Assembly: GCF_963676685.1 (NCBI RefSeq)
Contig: NC_092355.1
Coordinates: 57,943,613 to 58,007,612 of the forward strand
Length of the DNA: 64,000 bases
DNA from: Mytilus edulis
Lineage: Eukaryota; Mollusca; Bivalvia; Mytilida; Mytilidae
Direction: 5' to 3'
In this document: piece by piece, positions 27,501 through 42,500 of the stretch
Position numbering within the stretch: the first letter of the stretch is position 1
Layout of the letters: each line of letters begins with the position of its first letter
Translations under genes and position numbers: made by a program
Notes under the pieces: generated by a model
The model's database searches: none
What the model was told of the DNA's origin: nothing
The model's input: only the letters and a program-made list of their open reading frames with translations

Positions 27501-30500
27501 ACCAGGTTAAGTACTCTGACCACTGAGTATATGATACACTTGGATACCCTAACCAGCAGTGGTGCATAACACTCCTAAATTTGGATATCCTTACAAGGAG
27601 TGGTACTTGACATCACCAACTGAGTAGATGATACACTAACCAGCAGTGGAACTTACCAGCTTATACTTGGTAGATTGTATACTTACCAGCAATGGTGTTT
27701 AACACTGTCTATTAGTTGGTACACTTACCAGCAGTGTTATTTAACACTATCTACTGAATGGATTATACACTTACCAGAATTAGTATTAAACACTTGCCAG
27801 TAGTGGTATAAAACACTGTCTACTGAGTAATTTGTACACTTGAATACCCTTAACAACAATTGTTCGAAACACTGTTGGCTAGGTAGATGATAACATTACC
27901 AGTAGTGGTACTAAACACTGTCTGTTATGTAGATATTACCCATTATCAGCAGTGGTACTAAACACTCTTTTAGGTAGATGATACTCTTACCAGCAGTGGT
28001 ACTAAACTCAGTCTATCAGGTAGATACCATTACCAGTAGTGGTACTAAACACAGTCTGTCTGGTAAATAATAACTTTACCAGCTGTGGTACTAAACACAT
28101 TATGTTAAGTAGATACTATTCTTTCAGCAGTGATACTAAACACAATATGTAAGGTAGATGATACCATTACCAGCAGTGGTACTAAACACTGTCTGTTCAG
28201 ATGATGATACCATTACCAGCAGTGGTACTAAACACAGTCTGTTAAGTAGATGATACCTTTCGCAGCAGTGGTACTAAACACAGTCTGTTAGGTAGATGAT
28301 ACCTTTATCTGCAGTGTTACTGAACACTTTGTTAGTAGATTATACCCATTACCAGTAGTGGTACTAAACACAGTCTGTTAGGTAGATGATATTCTTACCA
28401 GCAGTGGTGGTATACACAGTCTGTTAGGTAGATGATAGTCTTACCAGCATTGGTACTTAACAAAGTCTGTTGGGTAGATGATACAAATACCAGCAGTGGT
28501 ACTAAACACTATGTTAGGTAGATGATACCCTAACCAGCAGTGGTATTAAACATAATCTGTTAGGAATATGATATCTGTTTCAGCAGTGGTACTGAGACCA
28601 GTCTGTTAGTTAGATGATACACCTACCAGCAGTGGTATTAAACACAGGTAGATGATATCATTACCAGTAGTGGTACTAAACACATTCTGTTTGGTAAATG
28701 ATAACTTTACCAGCTTAGGCACTATACAATGTTAGTTAAGTTGATGATACCATTCTTATTCATATTTCGCCTTCGGTCTCAAGTAATAAATTAGCTTAAC
28801 TTCTCTATGAGGGGTGAAGCTTACATGTAATATCTCTGTTTAAAGAAACAAACTATAACCACATAGCTGGCCAGTGACCTTGACCCTAGTATATAAGCAC
28901 CTGTTCCATAATAACTTGTCATTATTTTTCTAGAGGGTGTGAAGTGAACACTTCACTTGAATTCTTTTTAGTTATTTTATTTTTATCTAAGATTTAGGGG
29001 AAAGTTACTAAAGTTACATTTAACTTGTCTACGATGTACGACAAGTTCTAATGTTATTTTGTTAATTAGAAATAATAATTCCTCAATTGTCTACGATGTA
29101 TGACAAGTGTTGATGGAAATGAATTTAAAAATTTCTTGTCTACGATGTATGACAAGTGTCGATGGAAATTAATTAAAATTTTTATTGTCTACGATGTATG
29201 ACAATTTTATATATTCATTAAGTTTTTGCCTTAGTACGATGTACAGGCAGCACATTTGTTACTTATTTCATACTCCTGTTTGTTAAACAGGTAGATTTTT
29301 AAAAGTATTTCTATTCACCTGAAGGTCGTGAGTACTCTTCAGAATTTACACGTGTTTTACCTGCACAGGTACACATTATTTTATTACAATGGCTGAATTT
29401 GATTATGCAAATGTATTGCTTTTGCAAGATGTTTAGAATTATGTTTACACTTACAAGGGTGATGGCTATGATTTTCATCACCTCTGAGTTGTTTTAGAAA
29501 TTAAAGATGATAAATTTAATAGGAAAACAAGAGGTATTTTGAATAAATCCTCTTCTTAAACAGTTATAAAACCTAGTAGTTTTATAAAAGATCATAATGG
29601 CATTGCAGTTGGAAATAATTGACAAAGCAACAGAACGAGTCAAAAGTAAGTTTTTAAATCTAGTGCTACTTGTATAGCTTCAAAATCTCCTTGATTTGTG
29701 AATTTTTCTCAAGATAGTGCTGTTGAGATTTAAGATAGGCATGTATACATATTGATGCATTGACTCATTATTATTAATGTAGTAAAGAACATGTATGAAT
29801 CATGAGGTTTGAGACAGTTTCTCTGCCTTCAACTCAAGCAGAGTTTGTAGAGAAACCTGCTGCTTTATTCGAATTTTGCCATTAGAGGCTTACTTTAATG
29901 AAGATTTAGTTCTAATTTTGATCTGAACTACTGTAATGATACTGTTCATGTACCTCCTTTTGGAGTTTGTGCCATGGCTGATGATAGTCCAGCCGGAACT
30001 GAATTTTGATACGTCTTTTGATCCTGCATTAAGGTTTTCAGAAGCCTTTAAGGCTTCTCTTAGTGAGATTAATGGTCCATTGTCTCATCCTGTTTGTTGA
30101 ACAGTTTAATCATGATTTTGCTTGGAAAATCCCAAAATTGTTTAAAAAGGCAGAAAACTGTGTCTACATTTTCTTCTGGACTTTCTGTGACTGTTAATAA
30201 TACTACCATGTCAGTAAATATCAAATCAGGAAAATATCAAGTTCATAGAGGAGTAATGCTATCACCCTGAGAACTGTGAGAATCCTAGTGTGTCTAGGAT
30301 AAATAACAAGATTGAAATGGCACTGCCTAGACAGGCCCCCTATGTGGTTTCAAAGATGCAGGAAACCCAGAGATACTTTATTAAGGGGTTGATCATCACC
30401 CCTATTGTTGAGGATTTTATTGTAAAATTCTATTTGTTTGTTTGACCATGGGTTTCTATTTAAACGCATAGGAGATGCTCAGAAATATCTAGTTGATAAA

Positions 30501-33500
30501 ACTTATTTGTAATTCTGATGTGATAGTTGATTTATCACGTTTTTAGTTATGATTGCATGAAGCAAACTTGGTGATTATACAAAGATTCTAAAGCAAATTC
30601 TAGATTCCTTGGAAGAGGTTCCAGGTCTAGCAATAATTTTTTACTCCCAGCTGTTATGGGAAAGGCAATATCAGTCCTTTAACTGCGGAGGCTCTGTTGG
30701 TCAACAGGGCGTATACTAGTAGGCAATTCCCTTCATTGAGAGGGAGAGGTTTCCCAAAAGGGAACAGAGAATCTCAGAGGGGTCACATTTCTCAACCAGT
30801 TGCTATATACAGTAGATAACTTTAAAAATATTATGATTTGGAAAATGTTTCTAATGATATATTGATATTAGATTTAATAAGAAATGGTTATAAAATTATT
30901 TTTAATGATGTACCACATATTTGAATAAAATACATTTCACCTTTCATAAGGATGAAATAATTTCAGAAGTCCAAAAATTGATAGCTAAGGGAGCTATTTA
31001 AGAGGTTGATCGATCATTGGAAAATCAGTTTATTTCCTATATTTTCTTAGTTCCTGAGAAAGATGGGTCTTCAAGGCCTGTTACCTATTTGAAAAATTCA
31101 AACAAACTTAGCTTGTGGCTAATCAGCATTTGGAGCAGGACCATTTATCTTTTGTTTAGATGTAATTCTTAGGGATGATTATCTATATATATATATAGAG
31201 AGAGAGAGCTAACATCTATAGATCTCACAGATGCATATTTAAGTATCATTTTGATTATATCACAATTTCCTGATTCATGTGGAAAGGACATTGATATGAT
31301 ATTTATGTTCTTTGTTTTGGATTGGCTTCTGCATCAAGAGTTTTTACTAAGGTTTTAAAACCTGTCTATGTATATTTATGAAATAATGTCACTTGAATTA
31401 AGTATATACATGCTATAGTTTATACATTGATGATTCTTTTATTATGGATCAGAATTTAGATGGTTGTATTGTGAATACAGAAGAAGTGGTGCAAATGCTT
31501 GATAAGCTGTGTTTCGGAATAAATTTTGAGAAGTTGGTACTCATTCCTTGGAAGCACATTGTTTTCCTTTGTCTCATTATTGATACTGAGCTATTTAAGT
31601 TTTTTCTGACAGATGAGAAATGGTAAATTTATCTCCCTTGGGAAATTCTTCTTAAATAGAATTGTGTAACTGTATTATAGATGATTTGCATCATATATTG
31701 GTCTTGTGTCACATGCTTTTAATGCAGTATCTGTGGGAATGTTGCAGAAACATGGTGAGAAGTAATGTTGAAACACTGTATAGTTGTTACAGTGTTTATT
31801 ATCATCAATCTATAGGTGAAATTTTTAACAATTTAAATCAGAAATTAAGAATTGATTTTTAGACCCATCCAAATAAGTTTTTGGATTGGACCAGATGCCT
31901 CATTAGAAGGATTTGGGATCCAAATTTGAAGAAAATTTTTCTGTTGGTAGATGGAGCTTCTTTAAGAACATGGGCTCATTTCATATAGATTTCTTAGAAT
32001 TGTTGGCTATATTTTTCTTTTGGAGAGAAGTTTTTAGTCACAGAGAGTTATACAATCAGAAAATACAATTTCAGTAGCATTTATTATGCAATAGGAGGTA
32101 TAACCTCTTTGTCACTTTTAAAACATGCTTACTACAAATATTTCATTATTTGGGCTTGGTGTTCAAGAAAGAACATTTTTATCACAGCTCTATATTCCTG
32201 GTAAGAAAATTTTGATGCTTATCATATGTCTAAAAAATTTACAGATTCAACAGGATGGCAATTGAAAGAAGATATATTTGTTTTGTTGTTATCACGTTTT
32301 CATTTTCAAATCTGTAGATAATTGATTAGTTGTCTTTTGACCAACAAGCTCCTTTCAGAGATGTTTGTACTTTTCATGGTCAGATTTAAGACCTTATATT
32401 TTCCCATCTTTTTCATTGTTGGGGATAATTATAAAGGAAATTATTAGTGATAAAGTTCAGAAGGCTCTTTTGATTATTCCTTTTGGTCTGCTCAGAGTTG
32501 GTTTTCTTTGCTAATACCAATTTTAATTTATTTGACAGTTAAAAGTTCTGCTAAACATAAAAGTTAGTAACAATGTTACATACCTGAAGAATGCCTTTCC
32601 GTCAGGAAGAGATTTGATTTAACTGTGTATTCACTATTGTAAAAAATATAAGTGAACCAACACCTGAAGGGTTGATTGTGCGGTAGGGTAAAAACGTGTG
32701 TATTATATTCAGAAATCACTTTAATATAAACAGGAGATTTCAGAATCTTTTGTAAAATATATTTACACTTAATCTTGGAGATCATGCATCTATGATCAAG
32801 CATTATCAATATTTTTTGAGAAATTTCATTATTTGGTGTGTTCAAAGAGAACCAATTCCTTATCACCATCTAAAAAGGATGTTATTGATTATTGAAAATT
32901 TTTTGTAAAACACAAGCTTTTCATATTCAGCATGTTTAATGTGAATTTTACTTGTTTTATGTTGAAACAGACTTGATCCTTTAAGAAGTAGATGTTACTA
33001 AATTTGTTTGTTTACTACATGCATATGTGAAAGGTTGCTTAAGCTTGAATCTGCAATTGAAGAGTTAGATACTCTTTCACTGTGGAGATGAATTTAGTGC
33101 TATCTTTTTAAGTTCTTTATATTCATTAGAGGATTTTACATTGAAGACTGTCTTTTATACTTGTGTCTTTATTTGCCTTGAACTGCCAAAGTACAATCTT
33201 TATCAGCTGTAGATTTATTCTATGTTTTTCATTCAGAGACATGGCACTTTATTTTTTCATATACATGAGTTTTTGAAAAATACTAGATCTGTTAGGTAGT
33301 CTACCTATTAATGAGGTGATCAAGGGTTTTGATAAACCAAAACTTTGTGTTGTTAAGACAATGATTTATCATGTTTTGTGTACAAAATATGTGAGAGAAT
33401 TCATCTAAGTCTTTTCGTAAAGTTTAGATAGTTAGAGAGAGTTCTAATTTTAGCTGAGGTTTTAATGTTTACTCATTTAGAGGAACTTCTTCATAAGTGC

Positions 33501-36500
33501 ATTTAGCTTCAGGATGTTCTATTAAAGACATTATGGCAACAGCTTAGTCTGGACATATGATAAAACTTCTATAAAAGGGAAAGTGAATAATATCAGTACT
33601 AAAACACTTTTCTTCAGTTGTAGTTACTGGATGATCTTGTGATTTCTATGCTTTATTAAATGTTGGCATTTATAAAAATTGTTTTTAGTTTGTGTCTACA
33701 CTTTAAACAAGCTAATTTATTAATTGAGACCGAAGGCGAAATATGAATAAGAATGTTCCTTCTTGGATGTGCAGGATGAAGGTCATTCTTAGAATATGAG
33801 CCTGAGGCTCGAAAGTAATTAATTCCCACCCTATGGATTATCAGTCTGAGACCCACCCTTTTTCCAATGGGTTTTATATTTGGTCGACACAAACTTGCTT
33901 TAAATTATGACAAGTTATTATGGAACAGGTGCTTATATACTAGGGTCAAGGTCACTGGCCAGCTATGTGGTTATAGTTTGTTTCTTTAAACAGAGATATT
34001 ACATGTAAGCTTCACCCCTCATAGAGAAGTTAAGCTAATTTATTACTTTCGAGCCTCAGGCTCATATTCTAAGAATGACCTTCATCCTGCACATCCAAGA
34101 TATGCTTGGATGAAGGAACATTATCAGCAGTAGTACTTAAGGTAGCACAATACAAAGATTTTTTTACTTCCAATCACTAACCTTTAAAATGCTGTAAATT
34201 TTTTATAAATGAATAAAAAATAATAAAAGAGGTATTTATAGATAGATAAAAGATTAATCTTTTAAATTAATGCAATATTTTTATTATGCAATCATTATGT
34301 AATCAATTATTATGTAATTAGTGGCAAAATCTGGGTAAGTTCACTTAAAGGAATTTAGCTCTATCATCTCTTTAACTATACAGAAAATTTTAACGAAATC
34401 TTTATCAACACATCATGGGCTTCAAAAGGGTGTCTCAGATTGTCACTCTACCTTCTATCTGAAATCTGAGACACCCTTTTGTAGATAATGGCTATAGGAA
34501 CAACATATAATAAAATCAACCCTCTAGGGATACCTATGCAGAAGCTAATTTCATTTGAAAGCGGAAATTTGGTGAAAAATATTTTAGACACAGTTAACAT
34601 TATAATTGGTTACATAATTGTTGCATGATACTAACATTGCATTAATTTGAAAGATTAATCTGTTAGCTATCCAAAACTACCACTTTTATAAATTTTCAAG
34701 CATTATTAAGAAAGTTACAGCATTTTAAAACTTGGGAGTTGGAGTTATAAAATCTTTGTATTGTACTACCTTAACACAGTCTGATAGGTAGATGATACAA
34801 TTACAAGCAGTGGTACTAAACACTGTCTGTTAGGTAGATGATACTCTAACCATCAGTGGTACTAAACATAATCTGTTAGGAATATGATACCCTTTCCAGG
34901 AGTGGTACTGAGAACAGTCTGTTAGGTAAATGATACACATACCAGCAGTGGTATTAAACACAGTATGTTAACTTAGGTAGATGATACTATTACCAGCAGC
35001 AGTACTGGTTGTTAAGTAGGTTATATATGGTCGCATTACCAGGAGTAGTACGACACACTGTATGTTTGGTAAATGATACCAATACCAGCGGAGGGACATA
35101 ACATTGTATAATTGGTGGATGGTACACATGGATTGATAATTGAAACACTTTGACAGCCTTACCACAAAATGGTTACAAACACTGTCTACTTGATACAACA
35201 CGTTTTTACCTTAACTGGTGATGGCACTTAACACTTCAATTGTTTATATGATACACTTGAAGAAAGTTCCATGCAGTGCTTCTAAACACTTCTTCTTGGT
35301 AGATTGTAAACTTAGACACCCTAACAGACAGTGGTTTTATACACTGTCTATAGATTATATACTTGATTAGCATGACTGTATTTGTGCTAAGGACTGTCTA
35401 CTTGGTACTAGAATAAGAGATACGTTCAATCTTCAACAAGAGTACTGTTGATCCGTAGATGTTTCACTTCGGTACTCTTACCAGCAGTGTAACTTAACAC
35501 CATGTGCAATATAAATCATACACTTGAATACACTCTCCACCAATGGGATTACTGGGGTACGCCATGCTACTAAACACTGTCTTCTTTGCAAATTGAAAAC
35601 TTACCTTGGTACTAAACACTGTCTACTTGGTAGATGATATTCTGTAAAGATCATGTGCACTAACAAGCCGTGGTACAACAAACTGTCTACTTTGCAGATG
35701 ATACACATGAATTCCTTTTCAGCAGTGGTGCTTATTACTGTCTGTTTAATAGATGCATATATAAATATATATATATGTTACACTTAGATATCCTTTAAAG
35801 GAGTGGTGATCAACACTCTACTTCGTAATTGACACACTTTGGTACTCTTACCCGCAGTGGTGCTTAACACTTTACTATACTGGGTAGATGATACAATTGG
35901 ATACCCTTACCAGCAGTGGTGCTAAACACTCTACTGGGTATATGTTACACTTGGATATCCTTACAAATTGTGTGGCTTCACACTCGAATTGGTAGATGAT
36001 ACACTTGGATACCTTTATAACTTGTGGGGCTTAACACTCTACTGAATTGGTAGATGATACACTTTGGTACCCTTACCAGCAGTGGTGCTAAACACTCTAC
36101 TTAGTATAAAGATACATTTGGATACCCTTACAAGTTGTGGGGCTTGACACTCTACTTTTTTACTTGGTATATGATACACTTAGATAACGTTACCAGCTGT
36201 GGTACTAAACACTCTCCTGGGTAGATGATACATTTGGATACCTTTATGATCTTTGGTATTTATACACTGTTTATAGAGAAAAACTAAACATACTGAATAA
36301 GCGGTAATATAAAACAGAGATTTTTTTTCAATAATTATATTCTCTTCTACAATGTTGAAGATATTAAGCCAAAATGACTAAACATAGATCATTGGGGTTA
36401 AATACAAGTGTTGCGGCTATTATTTAAAAAAACGTTATAGTTAAAATAGAGAAAAATCTGACAAAAACAAAAATATTTAGAATTTTGACTTCTACTTATT

Positions 36501-39500
36501 ATTGTCTATATACTTTACATCGGTACGACGACTTATAGGAGTTTCGGCGTCATATATTGACGTACAACTGAAATGAGGGTCGGTTGAAAACAAAACTTTA
36601 CGAAAAAAGTGATGATTTCAGCTTTCCAATTTTGAACTTTCCATTTCTGAGTAGCAACATTCCAGCAGCACCTGCATACGGGATATATCTCCCAATTAAT
36701 ACGATATTCCCGTGCTTGTATTTCCTATCATGATTTCCTTGATATAGGCTTGCTGCTCACAAGGAATCTATCAAACCAAGAGTTCCAAATGATGAAGTTG
36801 AAATCATCCCTTCGTAAATTTAACGGACGCCATCACGAGTTGGTTGACCGTTATGAAATAACCGTTTCACAGATGCTATCGGATATGTTCCTGACGTCGT
36901 ACCTACAATCCCCTTCTCTTTCATGAATAAGATCTACCGAATTATAATGTTTACTGTATTTGTTATAACATGAGCAACACGACGGGTGTCACATGTGGAG
37001 CAGGATCTGCTTACCCTTCCTGGGCACCTGGGATCACCACCCGTTTTTGGAGGGGTTAGTGTTGCTTCTTCTCTAGTTTTATTAGGGTCCCGCCTTAAGG
37101 CGGGTACCCTATAGTGATCAGTCTGTCCGTCCGTCCATCCGTCCGTCCGTCCGTAACACTTTTGTGTCCGCTCCATATCTAGAGAACCATTATGATTTCA
37201 TACTTTATACTTTACATGTTTATTAACCACCACCAGAGGGCGTGTCATGATGTATGTGCAACTTCCTAGGTCAAAGGTCAAGGTAAAAAACTTTGGGTTT
37301 CAGTTGACAACCCTGTGTCCTGTGGTGAAGATCATGTCCGCTCTATATCTTGAGAACCGTTATGATTTCAAAGTTTATACTTGACATGTATATGAACCAA
37401 CACCAGAGGGTTAGCATAATTTATGAACGACTGCCTAGGGCAAAATTCAAGGTCAAAAACTTTGGTTTCAGTTGACAACCCCATGTCCTACGCTCTATAT
37501 CTTGAGAACCGTTATCATTTTGAAGTTTATACCTGAAATGTATATAAACCAATATCAGAGGGTATGTCATAATTTATGTACAACTTCCTAGGTCAAAGGT
37601 CAAGGTCAAAAACTTTGGTTTCAGTTGACAACCCCATGTCCTATGGTAAAGATCATGTCCGCACTATATCTTGAGAACCGTTATCATTTCAAAGTTTATT
37701 CTTGACATGTATATAAACCAACACCAAAGGGTGTGTCATAATTTATGTGCAACTTCCTAGGTCAAAGGTCAAGGTCAAAAACTTTGGTTTCAGTTGACAA
37801 ACCCATGTCCTATGGTAAAGATACAATTTTTTAATGCACATTATTCACATCGCGGCCCACAGAGATTGGTCCCATCTCAATGATATCTAGTATGTTTTGT
37901 TATGTGTACTATTGCTCATCTGTTTTTCTTTTTTCATTTTTAGCCAAGGTGTTATCAGTTTTTTTTCGATTGATGAGTTTGACTGTCCCTCTGGCATCTT
38001 TCGTCCCTCTTTTTTGTCCTTAAATGATGAATTTAACAATTTTCTAGCATTTTTGAATATTATCTTTACAACTATAACAGAAAAAGATTAACTTTAAAAT
38101 GCAAAAATGATAAGCAAGACAAGTTCTACAAAAAAGTCATCATGGCGAAACCTTCGATTGACTCCTTTCTACGATAATTGCCAAGACAAGATCTACAGTT
38201 AAGACAATATGAAGGAAATTTTGCGACGTTTCCTTATAGTTATTTTCCCTTAAAATGATGATTTGGGAGTATGTTTTTTTTCCAGTTTAGCCTAATTTGA
38301 TAAAAATCATTATAATCAAAAAGACACTTCAAATCACAGAAATGATCAGCAAGGCAAGATCTACTAACGAGTCAGATATTTTGTACACATCAATTGCCCT
38401 TAAATGAAGATTTTTTGTTTACCCTTTTTATGTTTCGAGCAAAAAAAAAAGAAAATAGCGATAAACTAAACAAACTACAAAATCAGCAATGCCAGATCAG
38501 CAAAACAGAGATTGTGTTTCTTGATTTCCATCATTGTATAAAATGTTTGAGGGTATCCTTTTTAGCTCACCTGGCCTACAAGGCCAAGTGAGCTTTTCTC
38601 ATCACTTGCCTTGGCGTCAGGCGTCCGTCGTCGTCGTTAACTTTTACAAAAATCTTCTTCTCTGAAACTACTAGGTCAAATTTAACCAAACTTGGCCAAA
38701 ATCTTCATTGGGATATATAGTTTAAAAATGTGTCCGGTGACCCGGCCAACTAACGAAGATGGCCGCCACAGCTAAAAATAGAACATACAGGTAAAATGCA
38801 GTTTTTGGCTTATAACTCAAAAACCAAAGCATTTAGAGTAAATCTGACAGGGGTTAAATTGTTTATCCGGTTAAGATCTATCTGCCCTGAAATTTTCAGA
38901 TGAATCGGACAACCAGTTGTTGGGTTGCTGCCCCTGAATTGGTAATTTTAAGAACATTTTGCTGTTTTGGGTTATTATCTTGAATATTATTATAGATAGA
39001 GATAAACTGTAAACAGCAATAATGTTCAGCAAAGTAAGATTTACAAATAAGTTAACATGACCGAAATGGTCAGTTGACCACTTTAGGAGTTATTGCCAAG
39101 TTCATTATAGATAGAGAAATTTATTCATTCAAAATTTTTAGCCATGGCGGCCATCTTGGTTGGATGGCCGGGTCACCGGACACAGTTTTTAAACTAAATA
39201 AACCGAAGAGGATTGTGGCCCAGTTTGGATTTTCTTGATAGAGGGTTACTGCTCACAAGGAAGCTTTTAAACCAAGAGTTCCAAATGGTGAAGTTGAAAT
39301 AATCCCTTCGTAAATTTTACGGACGCCATCACGAGTTGGTTGACCGTTATGGAATAACCGTTTCACAAATGATATCTGATATGTTCCTTACGTCATAACT
39401 ACAATCCCCTTCCCTTTCATGAACGTGACCTACCGAATTAGACTATTTGCCAGATTTGTAATCACATAAGCAACACGACGGGTGCCACATGTGAAGCAGG

Positions 39501-42500
39501 ATCTGCTTACCCTTCCGGAGCACCTGAGATCACCCCTAGTTTTTGGTGGGGTTCGTGTTGTTTATTCTTTAGTTTTCTATGTTGTGTCATGTGTACTATT
39601 GTTTTTCTGTTTGTCTTTTTCATTTTTAGCCATGGCGTTGTCAGTTTGTTTTAGATTTATGAGTTTGACTGTCCCTTTGTTATCTTTCGTCCCTCTTTTA
39701 TAGATAGAGATAAACTGTAAACATCAATAATGTTCAGCAAAATAAGATCTACAAATAAGTCAACTTGATAAAAATGGTCAGTTGACCCCTTAAGGAGTTA
39801 TTGCCCTTTATAGTAATTTTTTACCAATTTTTCGTAAATTTTGTAGTCTTTTACAAAAATCTTCTCCTCTGAGACTACTAGACCAAATTTTACCAAACTC
39901 AGCCACAATTACATTGGAGTATGTAGTTTAATAAATGTGTCCGGTGACCTGGCCAACCCACCAAGATGGCCGCCATGGCTAAAAATAGAACATAGGGGTA
40001 AAATGTAGATTTTGGCTTATAACTCTGAAACCAAAGCATTTAGAGCAAATCTGAAAAGGGGTTAAATTGTTTATCTAGTCAATATTTATCTGCTCTGAAA
40101 TTTTCAGAGGAATTGGACAATGGATGTTGGGTTGCTGCCCCACAATTGGTAATTTTTAAAGAAATTTTTCTGTTTTTGGTTATTATCTTGAATATTAGTA
40201 TAGATAGAGATAAACTGTCAAGAGCAATAATGTTCAGCAAAGTAAGATCTACCCAAATAAGTCAACATGACCTAAATGGTCAGTTGACCCCCTCAAAGAG
40301 TTTTTGCCCTTTATAGTCAATTTTTAACAATTTTCATTAATTTTATAAATTTTTGTAAATTTTTACAAATTAATATTTTCCTCTGTGTAACTAAAGGGCC
40401 AAGTTTATTATAGATAGAGAAAATTGTAAGTAGCAAGAATGTTCAGTAAAGTAAGATCTACAAACACATCACCTGAACATCAAAACACAGTTTTGTCATG
40501 AATCCATCTGTGTCCCTTGTTTAATACATGTATGCACATTATGACCAAGGTGAGCGACACAGGCTCTTAAGAGCCTCTAGTTTGAGATCTCAACCCTCCC
40601 CCTATACCTCTAGCCAATGTAGAAAAAAACAAACGCACAACAATACGCAAAGTAAAACTCAGATTAAGAGAAGAACAAGTCTGATGTCAGAAAATGAAAC
40701 AAAGGAACAAAAACAAAATGACAATAATAAATAAATAACAATAAACTATTGTCAGTAACTGACATGCCAGCTCCAGACCGTAATTTAACTGATTGGAATA
40801 TTTTGTGTTCATCATATGTATATCAGGCACAATCCTTTCTGTTCTAGGTTTAGTATAATACCATCATGAAATATGTGAGAAGAACCAAACCCGTGTCAGA
40901 CTACTTTTAATACAGTGATTGCTTTTAATGATTTTTTTTAACAATTTTAATGGTTATTGCCAATTATCTTAAAACATTAATTTATACATGTAAATATATA
41001 GACAGAAAGATCTACAAATAAGGCAAATGGTGTAGATTGTCAGTCCACTACATGATGGAGTTCTTGCTTTTTAATGATGTTTTTAATACTTTCAGTTTGT
41101 GGGTTTTGCTTATCATCTTGAACATGTTGAAAAGTATAAAAGATAGACAAAAAATATCAGCAAGACAATACCTACAAATAAGTCAAATCTTTCTGAAAGC
41201 ATTAGTATACTATGTGTGATAACTCTAAAATGACAATTGTTTACCCTTTAAAGTGCTTTAAGCTGAAACTAAAGATCATAGACAGAAACTATAAACAGTA
41301 AATGTGATAAGCAATGCAAAATCAACAGCCAAAAGACTTTTATCTCAATTTCTATTTAGGTTTATGATGTTGGAAAGTGTCCAATGTTGAAGATGCACAT
41401 ATACGTTGATGAGTGACACTGGCTCTTTTAACATCCTCTGGTTTAGGATAGGAGACATTAATACAGAGACAATAGCGATTTCAGGCATACCTGTCAACTC
41501 ACCCGTTTTTTGCGGGTGACACCCGTTATTTTCACCTCTCACCCGGGAGTTTTTCTTTACCCGGCGGGTCCCGGGAATTTCTAACATTACCCGTTTCACC
41601 GGGATTTCTGACCGGAATTGTTTCCGGTATTTAGAAGTAATGCGACCTTCGGTTTTATCGGTCTTTTTCAATGTAACCAAAAGTCAAAATGTAGGACTGT
41701 TTACCTGAGCTGTGAAATAGCTTCAGGTTATTCCTGTGGAAAAACTAAAACCACCCAAATAGTAAAGAGGGCCCTTTCAGTTGAAAATAACAAAGTGGTA
41801 GTTGAAAACAAGCCAAGATTTTTTGTTTTGTCAAAACTTGCTAAAACATTACTGGTTTTGCCAAACAGCAATGCAGACAGTGAGAGGGCATTTTCTTTAG
41901 TAAAGAAAATAGGTACAGAGTGTAGGGCTGATCTTAATAAGGATACACTGTGTGCTCTTCTTTCTTGTAAAATGAATACACATTTGCATTGCTATGAACT
42001 GAAACCAAGTGCAGTTCTTTTAAAGAATGCCAAGTCTGCTACTATGGAATATAACAATAGTCTGAAATAAACTTGTATACATGTTCTAACTGTTTCATAT
42101 ATATATTGACTATATAAATTATATGTAAACATATTTTTGTTCTTCAATTGAGCCCGCAAAATGTCGTACGCGTTATGACCTGAGATTTTTTTTCTCAATG
42201 CAGGTCATGACCTGACTTTTCATTTTCAGAGGTTGACAGGTATGTTTCAGGTGCAATAAGATTTGTTTTGTTAACCTTTGGTTTTGCATGGTTTGAATAA
42301 AGTCAAGTGGGCAAAGTGGTAAACCATTGCCATTTGGTATACAGTAGTTGTCATAGCAGTGGTCATGGTCTTGTGGGTTTCAAACTTCTAGTTTTTCTGC
42401 CCATATTTGATTGATCTTTCTAGGCACTCTGGCTAATCCTTCACTAATAAAAAATGACAGATAAGAACGAGCCAATAGCAGAAAGTGGCATTTGACACCA

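Larger units (their letters stand above)
28752..34122 (+). mobile_element. DIRS-type tyrosine-recombinase retrotransposon, decayed
   Basis: Structure 5' to 3': ATT core, inverted terminal repeat 28781-28922, hairpin repeats, gag-like frame, reverse transcriptase, RNase H, tyrosine recombinase, internal complementary region 33727-33825, inverted terminal repeat 33907-34048, ATT core. The internal region is the complement of the two outer ends joined head to tail, which is the hallmark of DIRS elements, whose circular intermediates integrate through a tyrosine recombinase. Every frame is broken by stops or shifts. The element sits in a ~46-bp minisatellite without a long target duplication. Confidence 0.92.

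Noticed and set aside
32576..33892. Minus-strand frames of 97 and 78 codons
   Set aside because: They are antisense to the decayed DIRS recombinase region and its complementary region; no domain recognised.
39482..39703. 73-codon frame MPHVKQDLLTLPEHLRSPLV.. as a gene
   Set aside because: Lies in a dispersed repeat with broken copies at 36960, 37900 and reversed at 57150; at most a retroelement remnant.
41992..42198. 68-codon minus-strand frame near the hAT relic
   Set aside because: Antisense to the transposase tail and element end; no similarity noted.
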